14,375 bases of DNA, from positions 1 to 14,375 of the forward strand of contig JASLXP010000327.1 of NCBI GenBank assembly GCA_030740295.1, given 5' to 3'. The position numbers were made by a program, and so were the translations under genes. Shown here in pieces: positions 6,805 to 13,231 of this stretch; position 1 is the stretch's first letter, and each line of letters starts with the position of its first letter. This DNA is from Planctomycetota bacterium (GTDB lineage Bacteria; Planctomycetota; PUPC01; JACPCR01). The notes below the pieces were generated by a model. It ran no database searches and was not told where the DNA came from. It saw only the letters and a list, made by a program, of their open reading frames with translations.

Positions 6805-7841
6805 GGTGATTCTCCTCTGGTGGTGGCCGCCTGCAGCCTGTCCATGCTGGTTACCAGCTCATAGGTGTAGCGCACGAACAGCTTGCCTGCTTCGTAGTCT
6901 GTATCGGTCTCATAGGGAAGGCCGAGGGCCCGGCGAACTAACCGGGCCGGCAGATTCAGCCCCGCGCCTGTGGCAAAGTAACACCAGGCAGGAAAGCGTG
7001 GATTGATCTCGATGAGATAAACGTCGTCACCTGAAACAATACACTCCAGCTCGAACGGCCCCCTCCACTCGAACTCGCCGACGAGATTGGCCGCCGCCTC
7101 GAGCATGCGTTCATTCTTGACGGTGACGCCTGTCCACACCTTCCCCTGCGAAGTGATCCAGGTCTTCTTCATACCCAGCATCCCCAACAGTTCGCCTTCG
7201 CCATCGCCTATGCCGACGACGTTCAACTCATCGCCGGTCACCACCTGCTGCACAATGATGGGGTAACCCCATTCAGCAACCAGCTTGTTGTAGAAGCCGA
7301 CCGCCTCCTGTGTCGTATAGGCCCGGTGAGCGTGGTAGTAGCTGCCCTTGATCATGACGGGCAACTGGATCTCTTCGATGGCCTCGACGAGGGCATCCAC
7401 TGAATGCACGGCCCGCGTTTCAGGTACGCTGATATGGATCTTCTCGGCGACCTCGACCAGACGATCTTTGCCGCGCAGGCGAAACTGTTCTTTCGTCGGT
7501 AGAAAAGTCTTGATGCCGGCTTCCTCGAGATGATCGGCATATTTGATGTAGAGAGGCAGCTCAGCATCGAGGTTTGGGAGAGCGAAATCGAGGCCGAAGC
7601 TCTCTTTGATGTAGAGCAGACGGTCAATGTAATCCTGCCCCTTGCCGGACGGGTAAGGCATCAGAAAGGATCGGTCCACGACCCAGTCCATATAGATGCC
7701 CGGCTCCATCGCATCGTAGGCCAGGCCGGCGACCTGGACCGCGAGCTCTTCGTCTTCCTTCAAGCTTCGGGCGACCGCAACGCCCGGGCCCGGATTATCC
7801 ACCGCGTTGATGCCGGATACGGCAACAAAAACTTTGTCCAC
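6801..7841 (-). CDS. ATP-grasp ligase, carbamoyl-phosphate-synthase-like
   Basis: A 346-residue protein with ATP-grasp architecture: an N-terminal alpha/beta pre-ATP-grasp part (1-110), the nucleotide-binding LPVMIKGSYYHAHRAYT segment with its conserved lysine, a QQVVTGDELNVVG strand, and the metal-binding end PFELECI and IEINPRFPAW (E278, N280). Such enzymes activate a carboxylate with ATP as an acyl phosphate and join it to an amine or thiol. Stand-alone members of this size often make dipeptides or amino-acid conjugates, or act on peptides. The substrate cannot be read here. The GTG start at 7841 has GAGGT five bases upstream and follows the PqqD-like gene stop by 11 bases; its TGA overlaps the decarboxylase GTG. 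This strict order suggests ligation and decarboxylation in one pathway (inference). Confidence 0.88.
   Translation of the reverse strand: MDKVFVAVSGINAVDNPGPGVAVARSLKEDEELAVQVAGLAYDAMEPGIYMDWVVDRSFLMPYPSGKGQDYIDRLLYIKESFGLDFALPNLDAELPLYIKYADHLEEAGIKTFLPTKEQFRLRGKDRLVEVAEKIHISVPETRAVHSVDALVEAIEEIQLPVMIKGSYYHAHRAYTTQEAVGFYNKLVAEWGYPIIVQQVVTGDELNVVGIGDGEGELLGMLGMKKTWITSQGKVWTGVTVKNERMLEAAANLVGEFEWRGPFELECIVSGDDVYLIEINPRFPAWCYFATGAGLNLPARLVRRALGLPYETDTDYEAGKLFVRYTYELVTSMDRLQAATTRGESP
6812..6817 (-). promoter_or_regulatory. Ribosome binding site fixing the GTG start of the decarboxylase
   Basis: GAGGAG seven bases before GTG 6804, within the end of the ATP-grasp gene. It supports GTG 6804 rather than the internal Met18 as start, and so supports the leader-like N-terminal segment being translated. 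Confidence 0.75.
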
Positions 7842-7852
7842 TGATTACCTCA

Positions 7853-8086
7853 CTAAAGTCCGATAGCCCTGAGCCGGGTCTGGAAGTCTGCAATGTCCCT
7901 CTCAGCTTCCTCCGATGTTACCTCGAAAGTGTCGACCAGTGAGTCCAGGATTTCATCGTGCGTTTTTTCGTCCCGAAGCCTCTCGATGATGAACAGACCG
8001 GTCTTGTTCAGCATGAAGCTGTCGCCGGTCGTAGGGTCGAAAACGAAGCCTTCGTCGTTAATGGCAAGTTGCTTTAGTTTGGACAT
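7853..8086 (-). CDS. PqqD-like small protein (RiPP recognition element fold)
   Basis: A 77-residue protein with the PqqD-family pattern: two short beta strands (GFVFDPTTGDSFMLN), helix TGLFIIERLRD, then helix-turn-helix segments ending in an amphipathic helix. PqqD and relatives bind leader peptides of ribosomally made peptides and present them to modifying enzymes; other stand-alone members have no known partner. It is the first gene of the operon, 11 bases before the ATP-grasp gene. No short precursor gene with a good ribosome binding site is visible in the 126 bases upstream, so if it binds a leader the best local candidate is the N-terminus of the decarboxylase two genes downstream. The ribosome binding site at its ATG is weak. 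Family assignment is by pattern, not by alignment. Confidence 0.8.
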   Translation of the reverse strand: MSKLKQLAINDEGFVFDPTTGDSFMLNKTGLFIIERLRDEKTHDEILDSLVDTFEVTSEEAERDIADFQTRLRAIGL

Positions 8087-8112
8087 CAGGATGGGAAGGT
8101 TGAGCGAAAGGT

Positions 8113-8161
8113 GCTGGATGCTAGGTGCTGGATGCTGGATGCTGGATGCTGGATAGTGGAT
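8113..8161. repeat. Heptamer tandem array (consensus GCTGGAT)
   Basis: Seven 7-base units; five are exact GCTGGAT, one is GCTAGGT and one AGTGGAT. It lies between the PqqD-like gene and the PQQ-like gene and faces a second heptamer array at 8186-8206 of nearly complementary sequence. It is probably a slippage-prone intergenic repeat; no gene is seen in it. Confidence 0.85.
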
Positions 8162-8185
8162 GCTTGCCCATTGAGTATCGAGTAA

Positions 8186-8206
8186 CCAGAATCCAGAATC
8201 CAGAAT
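8186..8206. repeat. Heptamer tandem array (consensus CCAGAAT)
   Basis: Three exact CCAGAAT units. Read in reverse complement the unit becomes ATTCTGG, so TGGAT steps in the left array pair with ATCCA steps here, with one mismatch per seven bases. The two arrays can form an imperfect long hairpin around the 24-base spacer. Confidence 0.8.
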
Positions 8207-8212
8207 CAGCGC

Positions 8213-9523
8213 TCACTTCCCCACGCAGTAAAGTGCTTTATTAGACCGGATAAAAATCCTGCCATTACTGATGGCGGGGGAAGCGTTGAAGTCAGAATTG
8301 TCTTGCAGAATGTTCTGGGAGACCTGCTCAAATTGAGGCGAAGCCTTAAACACATATGTCCCGCGCGTACGGCTCACAGCAAAGATATTTCCGGCCCCGT
8401 ACACCACGGACGCATAGAATGGCCGTCCCCCACCGCGGCTTTGACCCTGAAGGCGCTCTTTGTAAACGACTTTGCCGGTGCCGGCTTCCACGCAGTAGGC
8501 GATGCCCTGTTCACTGGCCCAGAACATGTAGCCATTCACGACCACCGGAGACGGGACGTAGGAAGAAAACGCGGCTGTGGACCAGGCCAGGTGGGTTCTC
8601 GTGACGTCGCCTTTTCCACCGCCTCGAATGGCCAGGGCCCCCTTTGATCGAAAGCCGCCCATGACGTATGCCATCTGATTATCGACCAGGATGCTCGGCG
8701 TGATATTGCCGTCGAGGTACAAACGTACGTACCAGCGCAGCTTACCGGTGTCCGGGTTCATTCCCCAGACCTCGTAAGGCATGGAAATCAGCAGATCCGT
8801 CCTGCCGTTAGATTCCATGAATACAGGCGTATTGTAAGCCAGGCTGAGCCGAGACCCCGCGGCCTTCCATACCTCTTCTCCTGTCTTCTTATCCAGAGCC
8901 CGGATGCTGTTGCTTTCTTCGGAGGCATTCACGATGACCCAGTCCTTGTAGACGATCGGGCTGGCCGCTGAGCCCCACTTCTTCATGCTGCTGTTTTTCC
9001 CTACGTTCTTCTTCCACAACTGGTTTCCCTTCATATCGAACGCGATAACACCCGATTTGCCGAAGAAGGCGAACACACTTTCCCCGTCCGTTACGGGTGT
9101 GTTGGTGGCGTAACCGTGCTCGGTCAGATAGCCGAAATAAGCATCTTCAGGTGAATCGGCAGGGACGTCCTTCTGCCAGATCATCTTGCCATCCGTGGCA
9201 GAGATGCAGACCAGGTGACGCTTCAAATCCTGAATGCGGCCCGGATTCTGCCGGCTGACGCCATATCCCGAGTAGCAGGCCACAAACACCTTATCCCCGC
9301 TCACAATGGGACTGGACGATCCCGGCCCCGGCAGATCTACAGCCCATTTCAGGTTCGTCTTGTCATTCCACTGGGTTGGCAGATTCGTTTCTTTGCTGAC
9401 GCCGGTGCCATTGGGCCCCCGGAATCGGGACCAGTCATCCCCATTAGATATATTCGTGATGGCAAGAACAATTCCACAGAATGTAAGTCCAGCGATATAG
9501 GACCGGCAGCACTTTATTGTCAT
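8213..9523 (-). CDS. Exported PQQ-like beta-propeller repeat protein
   Basis: A 436-residue protein with an N-terminal hydrophobic segment (about residues 10-25, GLTFCGIVLAITNIS) that fits a signal peptide, then the DWSRFRGPNGTGVS opening common to exported PQQ-like propellers of Planctomycetes and Acidobacteria. The body repeats the blade signature A-D--TG---W: CISATDGKMIWQKD, AFDMKGNQLWKKN, ALDKKTGEEVWKA, GMNPDTGKLRWYV, CVEAGTGKVVYKE. This fits a seven- or eight-bladed propeller related to BamB and quinoprotein folds. No catalytic motif of true quinoprotein dehydrogenases is evident, so an enzyme function should not be assumed. It lies upstream of the PqqD-type operon on the same strand, 126 bases away across a repeat array. 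It may be an independent transcript. The ribosome binding site is weak. Confidence 0.9.
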   Translation of the reverse strand: MTIKCCRSYIAGLTFCGIVLAITNISNGDDWSRFRGPNGTGVSKETNLPTQWNDKTNLKWAVDLPGPGSSSPIVSGDKVFVACYSGYGVSRQNPGRIQDLKRHLVCISATDGKMIWQKDVPADSPEDAYFGYLTEHGYATNTPVTDGESVFAFFGKSGVIAFDMKGNQLWKKNVGKNSSMKKWGSAASPIVYKDWVIVNASEESNSIRALDKKTGEEVWKAAGSRLSLAYNTPVFMESNGRTDLLISMPYEVWGMNPDTGKLRWYVRLYLDGNITPSILVDNQMAYVMGGFRSKGALAIRGGGKGDVTRTHLAWSTAAFSSYVPSPVVVNGYMFWASEQGIAYCVEAGTGKVVYKERLQGQSRGGGRPFYASVVYGAGNIFAVSRTRGTYVFKASPQFEQVSQNILQDNSDFNASPAISNGRIFIRSNKALYCVGK

Positions 9524-9616
9524 GGTGGGGTCTTCAGCTCTGGGTGCAGCAAGGCGGAACTAAGATTTGCATTTCATTTGCGTTCATCGGGTCCTGCACC
9601 CGCTGATAAGAACGAG

Positions 9617-9776
9617 CAAGAACGTGCACAGAAGCCGCCCTTCCGGTGACCCGGAAGGGCACACGTGGGTTATCCAACCCGTGGGGGAATGACATGGCAC
9701 ACAGAAACCGACTACGGAGGGACGGAATCGGTTTCTGAGCATACGGCCAGTCAACGAGGCTCTGCACACGTTCTTG
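9617..9776 (+). ncRNA. Candidate branched structured RNA element
   Basis: Outer helix: 9617-9626 pairs perfectly with 9767-9776 (10 bp) and continues after a 2-base mismatch with CAGA 9629-9632 against TCTG 9761-9764. Inside are three hairpins: 9637-9646 with 9651-9660 (10 perfect bp, loop TGAC), 9664-9671 with 9676-9683 (8 pairs including two G-T wobbles, loop ATCC), and 9702-9711 with 9728-9737 (10 perfect bp, 16-base loop). The wobble pairs work only for a plus-strand transcript, which is why plus is given; the evidence for strand is thin. It does not match tmRNA, RNase P or SRP motifs that I can recall. A small mobile element with 16-base inverted ends is an alternative, but no target duplication is seen. 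Confidence 0.45.
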
Positions 9777-9782
9777 TCATCG

Positions 9783-9838
9783 GATTCCTGATTCCAGGTA
9801 GCCCGTTCTCGGCCCAACACATTTCAGGCTCAGGAATC
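9783..9838. other. Inverted repeat (9 bp stem, 38-base loop)
   Basis: GATTCCTGA at 9783-9791 is the exact reverse complement of TCAGGAATC at 9830-9838. It follows the branched element by six bases and may belong to the same transcript. Confidence 0.5.
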
Positions 9839-9926
9839 GGAACCGTCATCTTTAAACGTGCATCGTCCTCATTCTTCTACAGGTAATTTCAAGAATCTGA
9901 ACAACTGTCACTTTCGACGACAGCAT

Positions 9927-9993
9927 CGGGGTCGCAACTTCCGTCCATCTCAGTGAGGCCGTCTTGGCCTTAACTGACGGATAGCGATCCCCG
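9927..9993. other. Long hairpin with stacked helices
   Basis: CGGGGTCGC 9927-9935 pairs with GCGATCCCCG 9984-9993, nine pairs with a single bulged T at 9988. Nested inside are CCGT 9941-9944 with ACGG 9977-9980, CAGT 9951-9954 with ACTG 9973-9976, and AGGCC 9956-9960 with GGCCT 9966-9970 (loop GTCTT). Such collinear nesting over 67 bases is unlikely by chance and points to a functional RNA or DNA structure between the divergent genes. There is no T-run, so it is not a typical intrinsic terminator. Confidence 0.5.
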
Positions 9994-10106
9994 GCCCAAT
10001 TATTCGGTCCAGAATCATTCTGTCTATTGATTACCAGAAAGCACTCAGAAACAAGGTCTCAGATGGATGCTCCCCCATCGATGAAAACGGCATCGCCTGA
10101 CCCTAT

Positions 10107-10135
10107 TTGACAGTGTTATATAACAGTGTTATATT
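10107..10135 (+). promoter_or_regulatory. Sigma-70-type promoter of the MerR-like gene, leaderless
   Basis: TTGACA (10107-10112), a 17-base spacer and TATATT (10130-10135) are close to the vegetative consensus. The predicted transcription start, about seven bases after the -10 box, falls on or next to the A of ATG 10142. No ribosome binding site precedes that ATG. The mRNA is therefore probably leaderless. Confidence 0.75.
10110..10134 (+). promoter_or_regulatory. Likely operator: 12-bp palindrome within 13-bp direct repeats
   Basis: ACAGTGTTATAT occurs twice (10110-10121 and 10123-10134) with a 13-base period. Between the -35 and -10 boxes lies the perfect palindrome TGTTATATAACA (10114-10125). 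MerR-family proteins bind palindromes in exactly this spacer position, so autoregulation by the gene immediately downstream is likely. The spacer is a normal 17 bases rather than the stretched 19-20 of classical MerR-activated promoters, which fits repression better than activation (inference). Confidence 0.65.
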
Positions 10136-10141
10136 TCAGGC

Positions 10142-10738
10142 ATGAGTGACCGCAAAGATAGTTTCTGGACCCTTGCGGAGTTGGAGGAACAGGCCGAGGC
10201 TGCCTTGTCAGATGCCTATCCCGGCCAGCAGAATCGGCAGATTCGGGAGATTCCGAATCTCAGAACGATCCGCTACTACACCACCCTCGGAATCATTGAC
10301 CGGCCCGCCGACTGGAATGGAAGAACAGCGCTGTATGGTGAGAAGCACCTGCTGCAGCTCGTTGCCATCAAGAAACTCCAGGCACGGGGCAAGACGCTCA
10401 GCGAGATCCAGGAAGAGATAGCCGGCATAACCACTCGAGAGCTTCGCAATCTTGCCGATATCCCGACACAGGTCAGTTCGACCGCCAAACCTCGGAGGAG
10501 GGAATTCTGGCGTGAAGCGCCAGCAGAGGTCACGCCAGGCGCCTCCTCCTCTCCTGCCCTTCCGCCCAGTCAAGCTCTTCGGGCAATCACGCTTGCACCG
10601 GGCGTCACTCTGCTGTTGGCCACGGAACGGACCCCAGGCGTCAACGAATCAAACGATATTCACAAAGCCGCTGAACCCCTGCTGAATACCCTTTCTAACC
10701 TGAATCTTATTCAATCGAACAACGGAGGACAGACATGA
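10142..10738 (+). CDS. MerR-like transcriptional regulator
   Basis: A 198-residue protein. Residues about 38-95 carry a MerR-type winged helix-turn-helix: PNLRTIRYYTTLGIIDRP for the recognition part, NGRTALYGEKHLLQL for the wing, and IKKLQARGKTLSEIQEEIAG for the following helix. Its N-terminal extension of about 37 residues is longer than in classical MerR proteins. The C-terminal half has no metal-binding cysteines or long coiled coil; it is a Pro/Ser/Arg-rich linker (about 105-145) followed by a short ALRAITLAPGVTLLLATE segment. The signal sensed is unknown. The start codon coincides with the predicted transcription start, so the transcript is probably leaderless. The stop overlaps the next gene in ATGA, so the two proteins are translationally coupled and likely work together. 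Control of its own promoter through the spacer palindrome is likely. Confidence 0.88.
   Translation: MSDRKDSFWTLAELEEQAEAALSDAYPGQQNRQIREIPNLRTIRYYTTLGIIDRPADWNGRTALYGEKHLLQLVAIKKLQARGKTLSEIQEEIAGITTRELRNLADIPTQVSSTAKPRRREFWREAPAEVTPGASSSPALPPSQALRAITLAPGVTLLLATERTPGVNESNDIHKAAEPLLNTLSNLNLIQSNNGGQT
10724..10728 (+). promoter_or_regulatory. Ribosome binding site of the VIT-VWA gene
   Basis: GGAGG six bases before ATG 10735, inside the end of the MerR-like gene. This contrasts with the absence of any such site before the MerR-like gene itself. Confidence 0.75.
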
Positions 10739-13155
10739 TCAATACAGTCGAACCGATGGGACAACAGGAACTCGATTCCATACAGGCTTCTGAAACCGCA
10801 CCAGGTCTGAAAACAGCCAGGGGCAATCTGCCTCTTAAGGCGATGGACGTGGATGCCGGCATCACCTCGCTGCTTGCGCAAACAAAAGTGCGCCAGACTT
10901 TCGTCAATAACCACGATGACCCGATTGAGGCTACATACATTTTTCCGCTGCCGGATCGGGCTGCCGTAACCTCTTTTAAGATGAAGGCCGCCGACCGTGT
11001 TATTGACGGTCAGATAAAGGAAAGAGGAGAGGCCCGCAGGGATTACGAGGAAGCCCTTCGCACCGGACACAGAGCCAGCCTCGCCGAAGAAGACAGACCG
11101 GACGTCTTCACCATGCAGGTCGGCAACATCATGCCGGGAGAACAGGTCGAAGTAGAACTCGAGCTGAATGGCCCGTTATCCATCAATTCGAATGAAGCGA
11201 CCTATCGATTCCCGCTGGTCGTGGCCCCGAGGTACATCCCGGGAGAGAGAATCCTCGGGCCTTCGGCGGGAGACGGTGTGGTGGAGGACACGAAAGCGGT
11301 GCCCGACGCCTCCCGCATCACCCCGCCCGTCCTGCTGCCCGGACATCCGAATCCAGTAGCCCTCTCGCTGAAGGTCAGTATCGATCCAGCAGGGCTTAAG
11401 TTTCAGAACGTTCGGTCCAGCCTGCACACGGTGTTACATGAGCAGGGCGAGGACGGGTGTTGTGTCCTCAACGTGGAACCTGGCGAGCGTCTGAATCGAG
11501 ACTTCATCCTGCGTTTTGACCTCTCTGATGACGAGATCCAGACTTCGCTGCGCGTCTCTGAAGATGGTGATGAATCCACTTTCTTGCTGACCATCGTGCC
11601 TCCCTCGATCACAACAGCGCCCCGGCCGCGGGATGTCGTCATTATGCTGGATCGATCCAGCAGCATGTCCGGATGGAAGATGGTGGCTGCTCGCCGCGCC
11701 GCGGGCCGCATGATCGACACATTGAACGATCAGGATCGCTTTCAGGTCTACGCATTCGACAGCCAGTATGAAAAGCCAACCGGATTCGAAGATGACTTCA
11801 TTGAAGCGACCGACAGAAACCGATTTCAGGTAATCGAGTATCTGTCTCAAGTGGACGCAAGAGGCGGCACTGAGCTCGCGGGACCTTTGCTGGCCGCTGT
11901 CAGTACCCTCACTGAGGCTGAACGCGATAAAGTTCTTGTGCTCGCCACCGATGGCCAAGTCGGCAACGAAGACCAGATCTTACGCAGTATCGAATTCCAG
12001 GCGAAGCAGATCCGCATCTACACCCTGGGCATTGATCGGGCAGTCAACCAGGGCTTCCTCAATCGGCTGGCCTCCGTTGGCGGAGGCTCATTCGAGCAAG
12101 TCGAATCCGAAGATCGGCTCGACGAAGTCATGGACAGTTTTCATCGCCGAATCGGAACACCTGCCCTCCATTCGCTCGAGCTGGTAGATGAAGGGCTGGA
12201 TTTGCTGGAAGACACGATTGTCCCCAGGCGATTGCCGGATCTATTCGAAGGCGTACCGGTCTCAATCATGGGTCGATGCAAACGAGCCGGCACATGCAGA
12301 GTCGCTGCCCGGACGGCTTCCAACGAGCAATGGGGAGTGAGTCTCGATTCAATCTTGACGGAGACTTCTCTGGCGACTTCCTGGGCCCGGGGCCACATCC
12401 GCGAGTTGGAGGACTCGCACGGAGCCGGTAGATACGAACTCGAGCCGGAGATTGTTCGAGTCTCACTGGAGCACAGCGTCCTCTCACGGTTCACCGCATA
12501 CGTCGCCATAGACACTAGAGAGATAGTCAATGAAGGGGGCGAAGTCGAAAAGATCATACAGCCAGTAGAGTTTCCCTCTGGTTGGGAGAGTCCCGCAGAA
12601 CTTCGGGAAAAACGATACGCCAACGCCGGGGAAACGGCCCGCTGTTGTTCAATGAGTATAGCACCCATGGCAGGAAAAGTGGGTTTCGCAGTCGATCCCG
12701 GGAGATACAAAGCGCGTGTTGAATCCGCGGATGTGGGCAGACACCTGCGCAAAGGATCCAGTTTTGGGTTCGCCGGCCTCGATCTTGAGCCCACCAGTAG
12801 TGCAGGAAAAAAACTGGCTGAAGTGTGGAAGGAGATTCTGCCAATCGAAGAAGGCGACTTGCGTGAGAAGCTGGCCAGGCTTCTGGATGCACTCGATGAT
12901 TTCGTGCGGGCTCTGGATACCCAGGGAATCATGCCTCTGCCCAATATCCTCGAGGTCCGTGTCCGCATGCTGAGAGAATTTGTGAACCGCACTGAGCCAA
13001 TCAAAATCGGCCAGGCCTCTGCATGGCTGCAGAATATCTCACTCACGCTGACCGGTTTACTTCCAGGTGAAACAGACAGCCAACCAACAGAGCCGGAGAA
13101 GAACTGGTGGGCCTGGCTCAAAAGCATTCCGTTCACGTTGTGCGACTTTGGGTAA
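10735..13155 (+). CDS. VIT and von Willebrand factor A domain protein, cytoplasmic
   Basis: An 806-residue protein. Residues about 30-150 form a VIT domain (ATYIFPLPDRAAVTSFKM at 67-83, MPGEQVEVELEL at 133-144), as in inter-alpha-trypsin-inhibitor heavy chains. Residues about 298-475 form a VWA domain with a complete metal-ion-dependent adhesion site: D306, S308 and S310 in DRSSS, T379 in GGTE, and D406 in ATDG. The remaining 330 residues are an alpha/beta region of no known family, ending WAWLKSIPFTLCDFG. Unlike many bacterial VIT-VWA proteins it has no signal peptide, transmembrane anchor or sorting signal, so it is probably cytoplasmic and binds a protein partner through the metal site. 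It is coupled by ATGA overlap to the MerR-like gene. Pairing with a regulator rather than a MoxR ATPase argues against a chaperone-type role. The specific function is unknown. Confidence 0.9.
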   Translation: MINTVEPMGQQELDSIQASETAPGLKTARGNLPLKAMDVDAGITSLLAQTKVRQTFVNNHDDPIEATYIFPLPDRAAVTSFKMKAADRVIDGQIKERGEARRDYEEALRTGHRASLAEEDRPDVFTMQVGNIMPGEQVEVELELNGPLSINSNEATYRFPLVVAPRYIPGERILGPSAGDGVVEDTKAVPDASRITPPVLLPGHPNPVALSLKVSIDPAGLKFQNVRSSLHTVLHEQGEDGCCVLNVEPGERLNRDFILRFDLSDDEIQTSLRVSEDGDESTFLLTIVPPSITTAPRPRDVVIMLDRSSSMSGWKMVAARRAAGRMIDTLNDQDRFQVYAFDSQYEKPTGFEDDFIEATDRNRFQVIEYLSQVDARGGTELAGPLLAAVSTLTEAERDKVLVLATDGQVGNEDQILRSIEFQAKQIRIYTLGIDRAVNQGFLNRLASVGGGSFEQVESEDRLDEVMDSFHRRIGTPALHSLELVDEGLDLLEDTIVPRRLPDLFEGVPVSIMGRCKRAGTCRVAARTASNEQWGVSLDSILTETSLATSWARGHIRELEDSHGAGRYELEPEIVRVSLEHSVLSRFTAYVAIDTREIVNEGGEVEKIIQPVEFPSGWESPAELREKRYANAGETARCCSMSIAPMAGKVGFAVDPGRYKARVESADVGRHLRKGSSFGFAGLDLEPTSSAGKKLAEVWKEILPIEEGDLREKLARLLDALDDFVRALDTQGIMPLPNILEVRVRMLREFVNRTEPIKIGQASAWLQNISLTLTGLLPGETDSQPTEPEKNWWAWLKSIPFTLCDFG

Positions 13156-13190
13156 GCGGGGCAATAGGCCAGCAGAGCGGGACAAAGAAT

Positions 13191-13219
13191 GGTGGGAATG
13201 CTGACTGAGTCTTCCCACC
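13191..13219. terminator. Possible bidirectional terminator hairpin
   Basis: GGTGGGAA 13191-13198 pairs with TTCCCACC 13212-13219, eight perfect pairs, and the loop holds a small GACT-G-AGTC repeat. It sits in the 76-base gap between convergent genes, where a shared terminator is expected. There is no T-run on either strand, so the call rests on stem and position. Confidence 0.45.
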
Positions 13220-13231
13220 TGCAGATTCGCC

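Larger units (their letters stand above)
9524..10106. other. Long intergenic region, structured, no convincing protein gene
   Basis: About 580 bases between the divergent PQQ-like and MerR-like genes. Short open frames occur on both strands but none has a recognisable protein pattern or a good ribosome binding site. The region is instead dense in perfect inverted repeats: GGGTGCAG 9542-9549 with 9594-9601, CGGGT 9588-9592 with ACCCG 9598-9602 (mutually exclusive with the first), and the larger structures listed separately at 9617-9776, 9783-9838 and 9927-9993. No tRNA, rRNA or CRISPR array is seen. Confidence 0.7.

Noticed and set aside
8087..8212. Possible precursor peptide gene upstream of the PqqD-like gene
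   Set aside because: The longest ATG frame I traced on the minus strand here encodes only 16 residues, mostly from the heptamer repeat, and has no leader motif or ribosome binding site.
9700..9720. ACAGAAACCG resembling a conserved RNase P RNA segment
   Set aside because: The matching 5' conserved segment (GAGGAAAGTCC) is absent and the bases are taken up in a perfect 10-bp hairpin, so the likeness is short and probably chance.
9617..9776. Small mobile element with 16-base inverted ends
   Set aside because: Flanking bases show no target-site duplication and there are several internal hairpins; kept only as an alternative to a structured RNA.
9534..9886. Overlapping short open frames of about 75 codons on both strands
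   Set aside because: No family pattern, no good ribosome binding site, and the stretch is dominated by perfect inverted repeats, which favours a structured element over protein.
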